Of a stretch of 28,787 bases of DNA, positions 8,173 to 16,016 are shown piece by piece. Origin of the DNA: CAYXOX01 sp964466745 (lineage in GTDB: Bacteria; Pseudomonadota; Alphaproteobacteria; Rhodobacterales; Rhodobacteraceae); NCBI GenBank assembly GCA_964466745.1, contig CAYXOX010000023.1:1-28787 (forward strand). The letters run 5' to 3'. The notes under the pieces are model-generated. The model did no database searches. It saw only the letters and a program-made list of their open reading frames with translations, and was not told where the DNA came from. How positions within the stretch are numbered: position 1 is the first letter of the stretch; each line of letters opens with the position of its first letter. A program made the translations under genes and the position numbers.

Positions 8173-8931
8173 TCACGACACCCTGAAGCCCTCGCCCAGG
8201 TAGACCCTGCGCACGTTCTCGTCGCGGACCACCTGCTCGGCCGTCCCTGTCATCAGCACGCGGCCGTCGTGCAGGATGTAGGCCCGGTCCACGATCTCGA
8301 GCGTTTCCCGTACGTTGTGATCGGTGATGAGCACGCCGAGCCCACGGGTCTTCAGTTCCGAGACAAGCTCGCGGATCTCCCCCACCGCGATCGGGTCCAC
8401 CCCGGCGAAGGGTTCGTCGAGCAGCAGGTAGCGCGGCTCCGCGGCAAGCGCGCGCGCGATCTCGACCCGGCGCCGCTCCCCGCCCGAGAGTGCCATGGCC
8501 GAGGCACGGCGCAGGTGCTCGATGGAGAACTCGCTGAGAAGCTCTTCGAGGCGCTCGCGGCGCTTGTGCCTGTCGGGCAGGGAGACCTCGAGGATCGCCA
8601 TGATGTTGTCTTCCACCGAGAGGCCCCGGAAGATCGACATTTCCTGCGGCAGGTAGCCGATGCCCAGCTTGGCACGGCGGTACATGGGCAGGCCCGTCAC
8701 GTCGCGGCCATCCACGATCACCTGCCCGCCTTCCGCGGGCACCAGCCCCGCAATGGCGTAAAAGCACGTCGTTTTGCCCGATCCGTTGGGGCCGAGCAGG
8801 GCCACCACCTCGCCGCGGCCCAGATCGAGGCTCACGTCGCGGATGACCATGCGCTTGCGGTAGCTCTTGCGCAGGCTGATCACCCGCAGGCCGGCGCCTC
8901 CGGCGGCAACCGAAAGCTCGGGCCGGCTCAC
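8173..8931 (-). CDS. lptB: LPS export ABC transporter ATP-binding protein
   Basis: A 252-residue ABC ATPase with every expected element: Walker A GPNGSGKTT (47-55), Q-loop Gln96 in YLPQEMSIF, signature LSGGE (148-152), Walker B LLLDEP (169-174) and H-loop His205 in ITDHN. The segment LPMYRRAKLGIGYLPQEMSIFRGLSVEDNI is diagnostic of LptB rather than of amino-acid transporters. LptB powers extraction of lipopolysaccharide from the inner membrane with LptFG and LptC. Its start ATG overlaps the stop of lptA by 4 bases (ATGA), so the two are translationally coupled. Confidence 0.95.
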   Translation of the reverse strand: MSRPELSVAAGGAGLRVISLRKSYRKRMVIRDVSLDLGRGEVVALLGPNGSGKTTCFYAIAGLVPAEGGQVIVDGRDVTGLPMYRRAKLGIGYLPQEMSIFRGLSVEDNIMAILEVSLPDRHKRRERLEELLSEFSIEHLRRASAMALSGGERRRVEIARALAAEPRYLLLDEPFAGVDPIAVGEIRELVSELKTRGLGVLITDHNVRETLEIVDRAYILHDGRVLMTGTAEQVVRDENVRRVYLGEGFRVS

Positions 8932-9440
8932 CGGGCCTCCTCCTGGCCGAAGACGGTGCGCACGCGCCCCTCCATCACCGCGGTGCCCGCTTCGAGGTTG
9001 ACCACCATGCGTTCGGCGGCAAGCGCGTTCGGGCCTTGGGTGAGCAGAACGTCCCCCGTGAGCACGAGCGTGCCGGTATCGAGCGAATAGTCGGCCTCGC
9101 GCGCCTCGGCGGCTTCCTCGGCGGTCACGAAGGTCACGCCGCCCGTTGCCACAAGCCGGGAGATGTCGCCGGATTCCTCCGAGTAGACGACGCGCACCTC
9201 GGCGGCGGAGATCCGAAGCTCGCCCTGGCCCACGATCACGCTGCCCGAGAAGATCGCAGTGCCATCGTCCTGGCTGACCGATAGCTGGTCCGCCGTCACT
9301 TCAACCGGGGCGGTCTCGTCGAAGGTGAAGCCGCCGAGCGCCACCTGCGCTCCCTGCGCGGAAGCCGCGCCGGGGGCGAACAGCGCAAGGCCTGCCAGCG
9401 CGGCAGCGGCAAGCACGGCAGGCATCGGGGGGCGCGGCAT
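8928..9440 (-). CDS. lptA: LPS transport periplasmic protein LptA
   Basis: A 170-residue exported protein with an N-terminal signal peptide (hydrophobic residues about 8-22, probable cleavage after ASA at 28). The OstA/LptA-type beta-jellyroll follows: VEVTADQLSVSQDDGTAIFSG, then LRISAAEVRVVY and LAAERMVVNLEAGTAVMEG. LptA forms the periplasmic bridge that carries LPS from LptBFGC to LptDE. ATG 9440 is preferred over the in-frame ATG at 9458 because AGGAAGGA (9455-9448) sits 7 bases upstream, a good ribosome binding site; the earlier ATG would place that site inside the gene. It follows lptC by 4 bases and overlaps lptB. Confidence 0.9.
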   Translation of the reverse strand: MPRPPMPAVLAAAALAGLALFAPGAASAQGAQVALGGFTFDETAPVEVTADQLSVSQDDGTAIFSGSVIVGQGELRISAAEVRVVYSEESGDISRLVATGGVTFVTAEEAAEAREADYSLDTGTLVLTGDVLLTQGPNALAAERMVVNLEAGTAVMEGRVRTVFGQEEAR

Positions 9441-9444
9441 CGGC

Positions 9445-10056
9445 TTATCCTTCCTCATCCGGGCGATATACCAGCTTCACCCCTCCGTGAAACACCAGAA
9501 GCGCACCGCCCTCGCCCTCGGAGGCGGTCAGCGCGAAGCCGCCGGCTTCCAGCGTGCCGAAGGGCGCGACCGCCTTGAGCGGCGTGTCCGAGCGGGTATC
9601 GGTCCGGTCGAGCGAGGTGGTCAGGCTCTCGGTCTCGATCAGGTAGCCGTTGGAGCTCTCCACCCGCACGCCGTTGGAGAACCCGGCCGTCGCGCCTTCC
9701 GGGTCGATGTAGCCGTCGCTGGCGGACAGATCGAACCTGATGCCCTCGGCGGTGTCGATCCTGGCCGAGAGATCTGCTGCCGTCAGACCGCCCGTTCCGC
9801 TTTCGCCCGGCCAGGCCATCCGGGCGGACACCGTTATCGCCGAGCCGTCCTCTGTCACGCCGGCAAAGGTGGGCTCCGCCAGCCGCTGCTCTCGCGCCAG
9901 CTCCTCGACGTCCACCTCCGCGAAGGGGATCGAGCGCGTGGGGTCCACCGGCCGGGCGAACAGGAACAGCGTGCTCAGAAGGCCCAGCGCCGCCAGCGGA
10001 AGCACGATCTTCAGCGTCGCGACGATGCGGGAGTAGGCATTGTCGGAGCGCGCCAT
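9445..10056 (-). CDS. lptC: LPS export ABC transporter periplasmic protein LptC
   Basis: A 203-residue protein with one N-terminal membrane segment (about residues 12-35, IVATLKIVLPLAALGLL...) followed by a periplasmic LptC-like domain. Sequence is weakly conserved in this family, but size, topology, FDLSASDGYIDPEG..., and the position directly before lptA-lptB support the call. LptC anchors the LptA bridge to the LptBFG transporter. ATG 10056 is chosen because GAGG lies 8 bases upstream; a TTG at 10074 is possible. kdsD ends at 10067, so the gap is 10 bases with this start. Confidence 0.88.
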   Translation of the reverse strand: MARSDNAYSRIVATLKIVLPLAALGLLSTLFLFARPVDPTRSIPFAEVDVEELAREQRLAEPTFAGVTEDGSAITVSARMAWPGESGTGGLTAADLSARIDTAEGIRFDLSASDGYIDPEGATAGFSNGVRVESSNGYLIETESLTTSLDRTDTRSDTPLKAVAPFGTLEAGGFALTASEGEGGALLVFHGGVKLVYRPDEEG

Positions 10057-10066
10057 CTGGGCGGCC

Positions 10067-11032
10067 TCAGCCAAGCCCGGCGCGCAGGCAATCGTGAACG
10101 TGCAGCAGCCCGAGCGGCGCGCCGCCTTCGGTTTCGGTCACGAAAAGGCACGTCACCCGGCGCGCGTTCATCACGGCGAGCGCCTCCTCGGCAAGCACGT
10201 CGGGCCGGATCGTGAGGGGCCGGTGCGTCATCACCTCGGCGACGGTATGGTCCATCAGTCCCTCGAGATGCCGCCGAAGGTCGCCGTCGGTGACGATGCC
10301 GGTAAGATTTCCCGCAGCGCCGGTAGCGCCGAGCACGCCGAAGCCCTTCGCGCTCATTTCCACCAGCGCTTCGCTCATCGGTGCAGTCTCTGGCAGGAGC
10401 GGGAGCTCGGCCCCGGTGTGCATCAGGTCGCGCACCGCGGAGAGGCGCGCGCCGAGGCTGCCGCCGGGATGGAAGGCGCGGAAATTCTCGGGCGTGAAGG
10501 CGCGGTGCTCCATCAGCGCGAGCGCCATCGCATCGCCCAGCGCGAGCGTCATGGTGGTGGAGGTGGTCGGCACGATGCCCTGCCCGCAGGCTTCGGGCGC
10601 CTCCGGCAGGCAGATCGCAACGTCCGACTGGCGCAGCAGGGTGCTCTCACGGCGCCGGGCAACCCCGATGAGGGGAATCCCGAAGCGCCTGGAATAGGCG
10701 ATCACGTCGGAGAGCTCCGGCGTTTCGCCCGAGTTGGACAGGACCATCGCCACGTCGCCGCGGCCCATCATGCCGAGATCGCCGTGGCTTGCCTCGGCGG
10801 GATGCACGAAATGGGCGGGCGTTCCGGTGGATGCGAAGGTGGCGGCGATCTTGCGCGCGATGTGGCCCGACTTGCCCATGCCGAGAACGATCACGCGCCC
10901 ATCCGCCGCCAGGATCAGCTCCACGGCTTGCGTGAAGGTTCCGTCGAGCGCCGCGGAGAGGCGGGCAAGAGCATCGGCCTCCACGTCGATGACCCGCCGT
11001 GCCGTCGCCAGGAATGAATCGGCGCGCGTCAT
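10067..11032 (-). CDS. kdsD: Arabinose-5-phosphate isomerase (KpsF/GutQ family)
   Basis: A 321-residue protein: SIS sugar-isomerase domain (about 35-170) then two CBS domains (about 200-321). Motifs are GMGKSGHIARK (51-61), the HPAEASHGDLGM block (77-88) and LSNSGETPEL (98-107), all typical of KdsD. It converts ribulose-5-phosphate to arabinose-5-phosphate, the first step toward KDO of the LPS core, which fits the lpt genes immediately downstream. ATG 11032 overlaps the stop of rnd (ATGA) and starts MTRADSFLATARRVIDVEAD, matching family N-termini; a start at 11062 would lie inside rnd. The paired phosphatase gene kdsC, often next to kdsD, is not present here. Confidence 0.92.
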   Translation of the reverse strand: MTRADSFLATARRVIDVEADALARLSAALDGTFTQAVELILAADGRVIVLGMGKSGHIARKIAATFASTGTPAHFVHPAEASHGDLGMMGRGDVAMVLSNSGETPELSDVIAYSRRFGIPLIGVARRRESTLLRQSDVAICLPEAPEACGQGIVPTTSTTMTLALGDAMALALMEHRAFTPENFRAFHPGGSLGARLSAVRDLMHTGAELPLLPETAPMSEALVEMSAKGFGVLGATGAAGNLTGIVTDGDLRRHLEGLMDHTVAEVMTHRPLTIRPDVLAEEALAVMNARRVTCLFVTETEGGAPLGLLHVHDCLRAGLG

Positions 11033-11643
11033 GCGTGGCTGAAGATGTCGATCTCGGGCCATCCGGCGAGATCGAGGCGTGCCCGTGTGGGCAGGAACTC
11101 GAAGCAGCCCCGGGCAAGATCGGTGCGCCCTTCCCGGGCGAGCATCGCATCAAGCTTCTCGCGCAGGCGATGCAGGTAGAGCACGTCGGAGGCGGCGTAT
11201 TCGATCTGCGCCTGCGAGAGCGCCTCGGCGCCCCAGTCGGAGGATTGCTGCTGCTTGGAGATGTCGATGTCGAGCAGCTCCTGGCAGAGATTCTTCAGCC
11301 CGTGCCGGTCGGTGTAGGTCCGGACGAGCCGCGAAGCGATCTTGGTGCAGTAGACGGGGGCGGCCAGCGCGCCGAAGGCGTGAAAGAGCGCCGCGATATC
11401 GAAGCGCCCGAAGTGGAAGAGCTTGAGCGTTTCGGCATCACGCAACAGGCGGCAGAGGTTGGGCGCTTCCGTCTGCCCCTTGGCGATCTGCACGACATGC
11501 GCCGTGCCGTCGCCCGAAGAAAGCTGCACCACGCAGAGCCTGTCGCGGAATGGCGAGAGGCCCATGGTTTCGCAATCGATCGCCACGGCCGGGCCCAGGT
11601 CCAGCCCGTCGGGCAGATCGTGAATGTGCAGGGTGTGAGCCAA
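11029..11643 (-). CDS. rnd: Ribonuclease D, single-domain form
   Basis: A 204-residue DEDDy 3'-5' exonuclease. Catalytic residues seen are Asp23 and Glu25 in AIDCETMGLS, Asp82 in FGRFDIAAL, and Tyr149 with Asp153 in EYAASDVLYLH. The two HRDC domains of the E. coli enzyme are absent; the short form is usual in alphaproteobacteria. RNase D trims the 3' ends of tRNA precursors and other small RNAs. The TTG start at 11643 is chosen for the AGGAGG five bases upstream and because the homologous region begins there; reading further upstream has no similarity. Its stop overlaps the kdsD start, so it heads the kdsD-lpt operon. Confidence 0.9.
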   Translation of the reverse strand: MAHTLHIHDLPDGLDLGPAVAIDCETMGLSPFRDRLCVVQLSSGDGTAHVVQIAKGQTEAPNLCRLLRDAETLKLFHFGRFDIAALFHAFGALAAPVYCTKIASRLVRTYTDRHGLKNLCQELLDIDISKQQQSSDWGAEALSQAQIEYAASDVLYLHRLREKLDAMLAREGRTDLARGCFEFLPTRARLDLAGWPEIDIFSHA

Positions 11644-11647
11644 GCGG

Positions 11648-11664
11648 GCCTCCTTCGGGGAGGC
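11648..11664 (-). promoter_or_regulatory. Hairpin sequestering the rnd ribosome binding site
   Basis: In the rnd leader, GCCTCC (11664-11659), a 5-base loop CCGAA and GGAGGC (11653-11648) form a perfect 6-bp stem. The 3' arm is the Shine-Dalgarno sequence of rnd, which ends 5 bases before the TTG start. A stem of this kind could lower or condition translation of rnd. Function is inferred from the pairing alone. Confidence 0.4.
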
Positions 11665-11876
11665 GGCGGTGCAGGGCAGAAGCACCATCCCCGTGTTTCT
11701 TTGCGCGGCATGCTGTAGCACCGCGCCCCGGCCATGCCAACGGGTGCAGGTTGCGGGCGCCGGCATCCGCGCGGGGCTGCCCATGCGCCCCGCCGCTGCG
11801 CGCGCGTTTCACGGATGGCGGGCGGATGGCGCGCAGGCCGGGGACGAACCCTTTCAGGGGCTTCGAAGGGGCGCCT

Positions 11877-13001
11877 TCAGGCGTGAAGCCCGCGCACCGA
11901 ACCGACCTCGACCTCCCGGCCAGTCATTCGGGACCGCACGGCGGCGAAGGCGAGCGCGAGGCTGGCAAGGTTCTCGCGCGCCCCGTTCGACGGCTCCCGC
12001 CCCTCCTCGATTGCGCAAAGGAGCTCGCCCATCGTGCCCCGGAAGCCGTCGTTGAACCACTGACCTTCAAGCTTCGGCCGCGCGGCGCCCTCCGGCGTCG
12101 TCAGGGTTACCGTCTGCCGCCCAAGATCGGGCCCGTCGGCCACGAGGCTTCCTCCGGTCCCGCCCACGAAGGTGGTGTCCCGGGGGCCGTGCGGCACGCC
12201 GCCGTCGAACACGACGGTCGCCTGCCCTCCGTCGAGCCGGATCAGTGCTTGTGCGAGCAGCGGCACCCTGTTGGCCTGCCAAGCCGCACGCGTGGAGCTG
12301 GCAAAGACGCTGCGTGCGCGGTTCGGCGCCAGCGAGGCTATGAAATCGAACCAGTGCACGCCGAAATCGTACAGGATCAGGTCCTCGATCTCGTCGAAGG
12401 GCGTGCCGGCGGTCCAGCCGTGGTTCCAGTGGATCGCGACATGGGCCGAGATGACATCGCCGACGAGCCCGGCGCGCACCGCCTCGCGCATCCAGGCCTT
12501 GTGCGGTGCCCACCGGCCGTTCTGGTTGACGGCGAGGCGCACGCCCTTGTCCTCGGCCAGCTTCACCAGGTCCTCGCCCGTGTCGAGGTCGGTGACGAAG
12601 GGTTTCTGGCTGAGCACGTGCTTTCCCGCCTTCAGGGCCGCCGCGATGATCGCCGCGCGCGGCTCGGGGTGCAGGGTGATGTCGAGCACGTCGATCTCGC
12701 CGTCGGCCAGCATGGCCTGCCAATCGTCCTCGATCCGCGCGTGCGGGCAGTACTCCGCGGCCTTCGCTTCCGCCTTTGCGCGCGTCCGGTTCCAGAGCGC
12801 CGCGATCTCCCAGCCCGCCGCACGGTAGGCGTCGAGGTGGCTGCCCGAAATGCCTCCCGTGCCGATGATGCCGATCCGGGGGCGGTAGCTGCGCGGCATC
12901 GGCGGGCGGTAGGGCAGATCGGGCGCGGCGATCTCGGGCAAGTCGCCGGACCTCAGCGCATAGGTATCGCCATCGGCCGGGTCTTTCGGGGCATCGCTCA
13001 C
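11877..13001 (-). CDS. Gfo/Idh/MocA family oxidoreductase (QKP variant)
   Basis: A 374-residue NAD(P)-dependent sugar or polyol oxidoreductase. About 40 residues precede the Rossmann fold, which shows RIGIIGTGGISGSHL (42-56). The catalytic EKP motif reads QKP (132-134), so the lysine is kept but the glutamate is changed. The C-terminal domain has DFGVHWFDF, matching the family G-x-H-x-x-D helix. The GTG at 13001 overlaps the stop of the preceding oxidoreductase gene (GTGA), which decides the start. It is the last gene of the ABC-transporter operon, with 233 bases to rnd. The substrate is unknown; oxidation of an imported sugar derivative is likely from context. Confidence 0.82.
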   Translation of the reverse strand: MSDAPKDPADGDTYALRSGDLPEIAAPDLPYRPPMPRSYRPRIGIIGTGGISGSHLDAYRAAGWEIAALWNRTRAKAEAKAAEYCPHARIEDDWQAMLADGEIDVLDITLHPEPRAAIIAAALKAGKHVLSQKPFVTDLDTGEDLVKLAEDKGVRLAVNQNGRWAPHKAWMREAVRAGLVGDVISAHVAIHWNHGWTAGTPFDEIEDLILYDFGVHWFDFIASLAPNRARSVFASSTRAAWQANRVPLLAQALIRLDGGQATVVFDGGVPHGPRDTTFVGGTGGSLVADGPDLGRQTVTLTTPEGAARPKLEGQWFNDGFRGTMGELLCAIEEGREPSNGARENLASLALAFAAVRSRMTGREVEVGSVRGLHA

Positions 13002-14074
13002 GGCAGAAGCTCCAGCGTCCGCTTCTGCTGCGCGGATTGCATGGCCGTGTCCACGATCCGCTGCGCGGTGAGGCAGAGCGCGGGGTCGAGCGGGCCGGCC
13101 ACCGGCGCGCCGCGCGCGATGCAGCCGAGCACGTATTCGATGGCGTTGCGCTCGCCCTCCGGAAGTGGATCGACGGGGATCTCGTGCCGCTCGGGCCGCG
13201 GGCGGGTCTGGACGGTCAGGGTGCTTGCATAGTCCGGCGAGGCGATCGTCCCATCGGTGCCGACGAAGGTGAAGCCGCAGGTGGGTTGCGGCTGGTGCGT
13301 CCAGGGATCGGTGAAGGTGCCCCAGCGCGTTTCCATCTTCGACAGGCCGCGCGCATAGCGGCACACGGCGATGGCGTGCTGGTCCACCTCGATACCCGGT
13401 GTCTCGTCGATCGTGCAGGTGACCTCGAGCGGAGCCTCGCCATCCATGAACCACGTCCCCAGCGTGGCGCCGTAGCCCATGTAGTCGAGAAGCGAGCCGC
13501 CTCCGCTGGCCTTCCTGTACCACCAGGATCCGGGCTTTCGGCGCTCGACCTCTTCCGGCGAAACCTCGACCTTGTCGGCAAGGTGGTAGAGCGGCCCGCG
13601 GTTGCCGTCGTAGAAATGCACCTCGCGCAGCGACCCGATGAGGCCCTCGTCGATCAGGCGCTTCGCGGTCGCGTGGCTCTCGACCCAGCGAAGGGGCCAG
13701 TTGATGGCGAGCTGCCTGCCCGTGCCCTCCATCGCGCGGATCATCCGCCGCGCCTCGTCTGCCGAGGCGGCGAACGGCTTCTCGACGAAGACATGGACAC
13801 CGTGGGGCGCGAGACGCTCGGTGAATGCTCCGTGCTCGGCCGGCGCGGCGCAGAGAATCGCCATGTCGTAGGGGCCGGCGGCCATGCACGCTTCGAAATC
13901 CGTGAAGACGCGCGCCTCGGGGATGGCGAAATTCCCGATCGCATCCTGCATCTTCTCGCGGCTCGGATCGAAGATGCCCGCGATCTCCGCCTCGGGGTGC
14001 TCGTGCACGAGGCGGAGAAGATCGCCCATGTGCATGTGATCGAAACTGATGCCGACGATGCGGAACTTCGCCAT
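12998..14074 (-). CDS. Gfo/Idh/MocA family oxidoreductase (atypical nucleotide loop)
   Basis: A 358-residue member of the Gfo/Idh/MocA family. The first strand is followed by GISFDHMHMGDLL (8-20) instead of the usual G-x-G-x-x-G, so cofactor binding may differ. The acidic end of strand two reads FDPSREK, and the catalytic EKP is intact (98-100, in FVEKPFA). The C-terminal domain contains WYRKASGGGSLLDYMGYG. ATG 14074 has GGGAGG six bases upstream, and an earlier reading would run into the permease gene. It lies 11 bases downstream of the second permease and overlaps the next oxidoreductase by 4 bases. The reaction is not assignable; a dehydrogenase, epimerase or hydrolase role (the family has all three) is possible. 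Confidence 0.8.
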   Translation of the reverse strand: MAKFRIVGISFDHMHMGDLLRLVHEHPEAEIAGIFDPSREKMQDAIGNFAIPEARVFTDFEACMAAGPYDMAILCAAPAEHGAFTERLAPHGVHVFVEKPFAASADEARRMIRAMEGTGRQLAINWPLRWVESHATAKRLIDEGLIGSLREVHFYDGNRGPLYHLADKVEVSPEEVERRKPGSWWYRKASGGGSLLDYMGYGATLGTWFMDGEAPLEVTCTIDETPGIEVDQHAIAVCRYARGLSKMETRWGTFTDPWTHQPQPTCGFTFVGTDGTIASPDYASTLTVQTRPRPERHEIPVDPLPEGERNAIEYVLGCIARGAPVAGPLDPALCLTAQRIVDTAMQSAQQKRTLELLP

Positions 14075-14085
14075 GTTGGCCTCCC

Positions 14086-15075
14086 TCAGCGTGTCTCGGT
14101 GAAGCGGACGTAGAGTGCCGTTACCAGCAGGATGATGAGCCCGAAGAGCGCGATGCGCGCGCCCTCGGGCATCCGGGCGAGCGTGAGCATCGTGTCGATC
14201 ACCCGAAGGATCAGCGCGCCCACGATGGCGCCCGCGAAGCTGCCGCGCCCGCCGAAGATGGACGTGCCCCCGATCACGGCGGCGGCCACCGACGGCAGCA
14301 TCAGCGGGACGGCAAGGGAAAGCGAAGGCGCGCGGATCATGCCGAGATAGAGAAGTCCCGTCAGCGAAGCGATCAGCCCCGACAGCACGTAGAGAGCCAT
14401 CAGCACCTGCCACGAACGCACGCCCGAGAGCTTGGCCGCCTTCTCGTTCGAGCCCAGCGCGAAGAGGAGGCGACCGAAGCCGGTGTAGCGCATGAGGCAG
14501 AGAATGAAGACGGCGAAGGGCACGAAGAGGAACAGCCCGTTCGGCAGGCCCCATGTCCGCCCCGTGCCAAGCCATTCGAGGATGCCCGGAATATCCGAGC
14601 CGGTGGCGATCACGTAGCGCTGGTAGACCTGCAGGCAGCCGGTGGCGATCAGCCCCGTGCCCAGCGTCATGATCAGCGGATGCACCCGGGCGATACCGGC
14701 GCCGAAACCGTTCACGAGGCCCACCAGCGCACCGACGCCCATGGCGACGGCCATGGCGGGAACGGGCCCGATCAGCGGTGTGAGCGTTGCGGTCACGAAG
14801 GCCGCGCAGGTTGCAACGATGCCCACCGAGAGGTCGATGCCGCCGGTCAGCATCGTCAGCACCTGCGCCGCCGCCAGCATTGCCAGCGGGATCGCGAACT
14901 TGATGAGATTTCCCGCCCAGAACGGCGAGATGATGCCCGGGCGCATCAGCTCGAGGATGCCCATGAGCAGGAAGAGGAACCCGATGAGCGGGACGACGGG
15001 ATGGTCCTTGAGAAAGCGGCCGAGGCGCACGAGCGGCGGCACGCCGCTCTCGGCCTGCGGGTGGATTTCGCTCAT
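14086..15075 (-). CDS. Sugar ABC transporter permease (RbsC-like)
   Basis: A 329-residue membrane protein of the branched-chain/ribose permease fold, with about 9-10 hydrophobic segments. Family landmarks are LTGGIDLSVGIVATCAAF in the first third, RYTGFGRLLFALGSNEKAAKLSGV in the cytoplasmic coupling loop, and SVAAAVIGGTSIFGGRGSFAGAIVGALIL near the end. It forms half of the inner-membrane channel. Its ATG overlaps the stop of the preceding permease by 4 bases, and the two presumably form a heterodimer driven by the ATPase encoded upstream. A charged N-terminus of about 25 residues precedes the first membrane segment. Confidence 0.9.
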   Translation of the reverse strand: MSEIHPQAESGVPPLVRLGRFLKDHPVVPLIGFLFLLMGILELMRPGIISPFWAGNLIKFAIPLAMLAAAQVLTMLTGGIDLSVGIVATCAAFVTATLTPLIGPVPAMAVAMGVGALVGLVNGFGAGIARVHPLIMTLGTGLIATGCLQVYQRYVIATGSDIPGILEWLGTGRTWGLPNGLFLFVPFAVFILCLMRYTGFGRLLFALGSNEKAAKLSGVRSWQVLMALYVLSGLIASLTGLLYLGMIRAPSLSLAVPLMLPSVAAAVIGGTSIFGGRGSFAGAIVGALILRVIDTMLTLARMPEGARIALFGLIILLVTALYVRFTETR

Positions 15076-16016
15076 GCCGCTTGCCTCCTGCTTCTGAGAA
15101 CCAGGAACGCGCCGAACATCACCACGCCCACCATGATCGTGCCCTCGACGATCGTCGTCACGTTGGGATCGACGGCTGCCAGCGTCAGCATCGTGCGGAT
15201 GATCCTGAGGATGAAGACGGCGATGATGGGCCCCAGCAGGCCACCGACCCCGCCGCCGAGGATCACGCCGCCAAGGACGACGGAGGCGACGGCGGCCAGC
15301 AGGTAGGGGCCCGGCACCGGCTCGCCCACGCCGGTGAGCGCAAGAAGGCTCAGCCCGCCGAATGCCGAGAAAAGGCCGGCGATGGCGTAGGCGAGGGCCT
15401 TCGTGCGCCCGACGGCGACGCCGGAGCGGAAGGCCGCAATCTCGTCCGAACCCGTCGCGTAGATCGCGAGGCCGAGCTTCGAGCGCCTGACCGGGATCCA
15501 GACGGCGGCCACCACGACCGCGACGATCACGAGGGCATTGGGCAGGCCGGGGATCAGGAAGGAGCCGGTGATCGCGCTACGCATCCAGGGCGTCGCTGTG
15601 CCGCCAGGCGTCTCGAGGATCAGCAGCGCGACGCCCTGCCAGACGAACAGCATGGCAAGCGTCACCACGATGTCGGGCACACGCGTCACAACGACGAGCG
15701 TGCCGTTTATCAGCCCCATGAGAACACCCACGGCGAGCGTCAGGAGGATGGCGGGCACGCCGCCCATGACCTGCATCAGCACCGCCGCGGTGACGGAGCA
15801 CACGGCCATCATCGAAGCCACCGAGAGGTCGATTCCGCCCACGATCACGACCACCGCCATGGCCGCGGTCGCGAAGGCAAAGGGCAGGGCGGCGCGCGCG
15901 AGGCTCTCGATCCCGTTGATCCCGAAACTCGGCTGGATCAGCCGCGTGGCGAACAGCAGCAGGATGAAGAGCGCAAGAAGTCCGAGGGTCCAGGCGTTGC
16001 GCTGAACGAAGCTCAT
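15072..16016 (-). CDS. Sugar ABC transporter permease (RbsC-like)
   Basis: A 314-residue permease with the same fold as its neighbour but clearly different sequence. It shows VIVGGIDLSVASMMAVCS, LGLAIYATGSDEIAAFRSGV in the coupling loop and SVVLGGVILGGGVGGLLGPIIAVFIL. It begins MSFVQRNAWTLGLLALFILLLFATRLI, so the first membrane segment is at about residues 10-26. The start codon overlaps the stop of the ATPase gene by 4 bases and its own stop overlaps the next permease, so all three transport genes are tightly coupled. A heteromeric permease pair is common for transporters of ribose, autoinducer-2, erythritol or similar small carbohydrates. Confidence 0.9.
   Translation of the reverse strand: MSFVQRNAWTLGLLALFILLLFATRLIQPSFGINGIESLARAALPFAFATAAMAVVVIVGGIDLSVASMMAVCSVTAAVLMQVMGGVPAILLTLAVGVLMGLINGTLVVVTRVPDIVVTLAMLFVWQGVALLILETPGGTATPWMRSAITGSFLIPGLPNALVIVAVVVAAVWIPVRRSKLGLAIYATGSDEIAAFRSGVAVGRTKALAYAIAGLFSAFGGLSLLALTGVGEPVPGPYLLAAVASVVLGGVILGGGVGGLLGPIIAVFILRIIRTMLTLAAVDPNVTTIVEGTIMVGVVMFGAFLVLRSRRQAA

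Noticed and set aside
12331..12350. Sequence resembling a LacI half-site (ATGAAATCGA) within the last oxidoreductase gene
   Set aside because: The second half-site is missing and the match lies within conserved coding sequence.
11550..13232. Long plus-strand open frame opposite rnd and the Gfo/Idh/MocA gene
   Set aside because: Shadow frame; the minus-strand genes have ribosome binding sites, coupling overlaps and conserved motifs.
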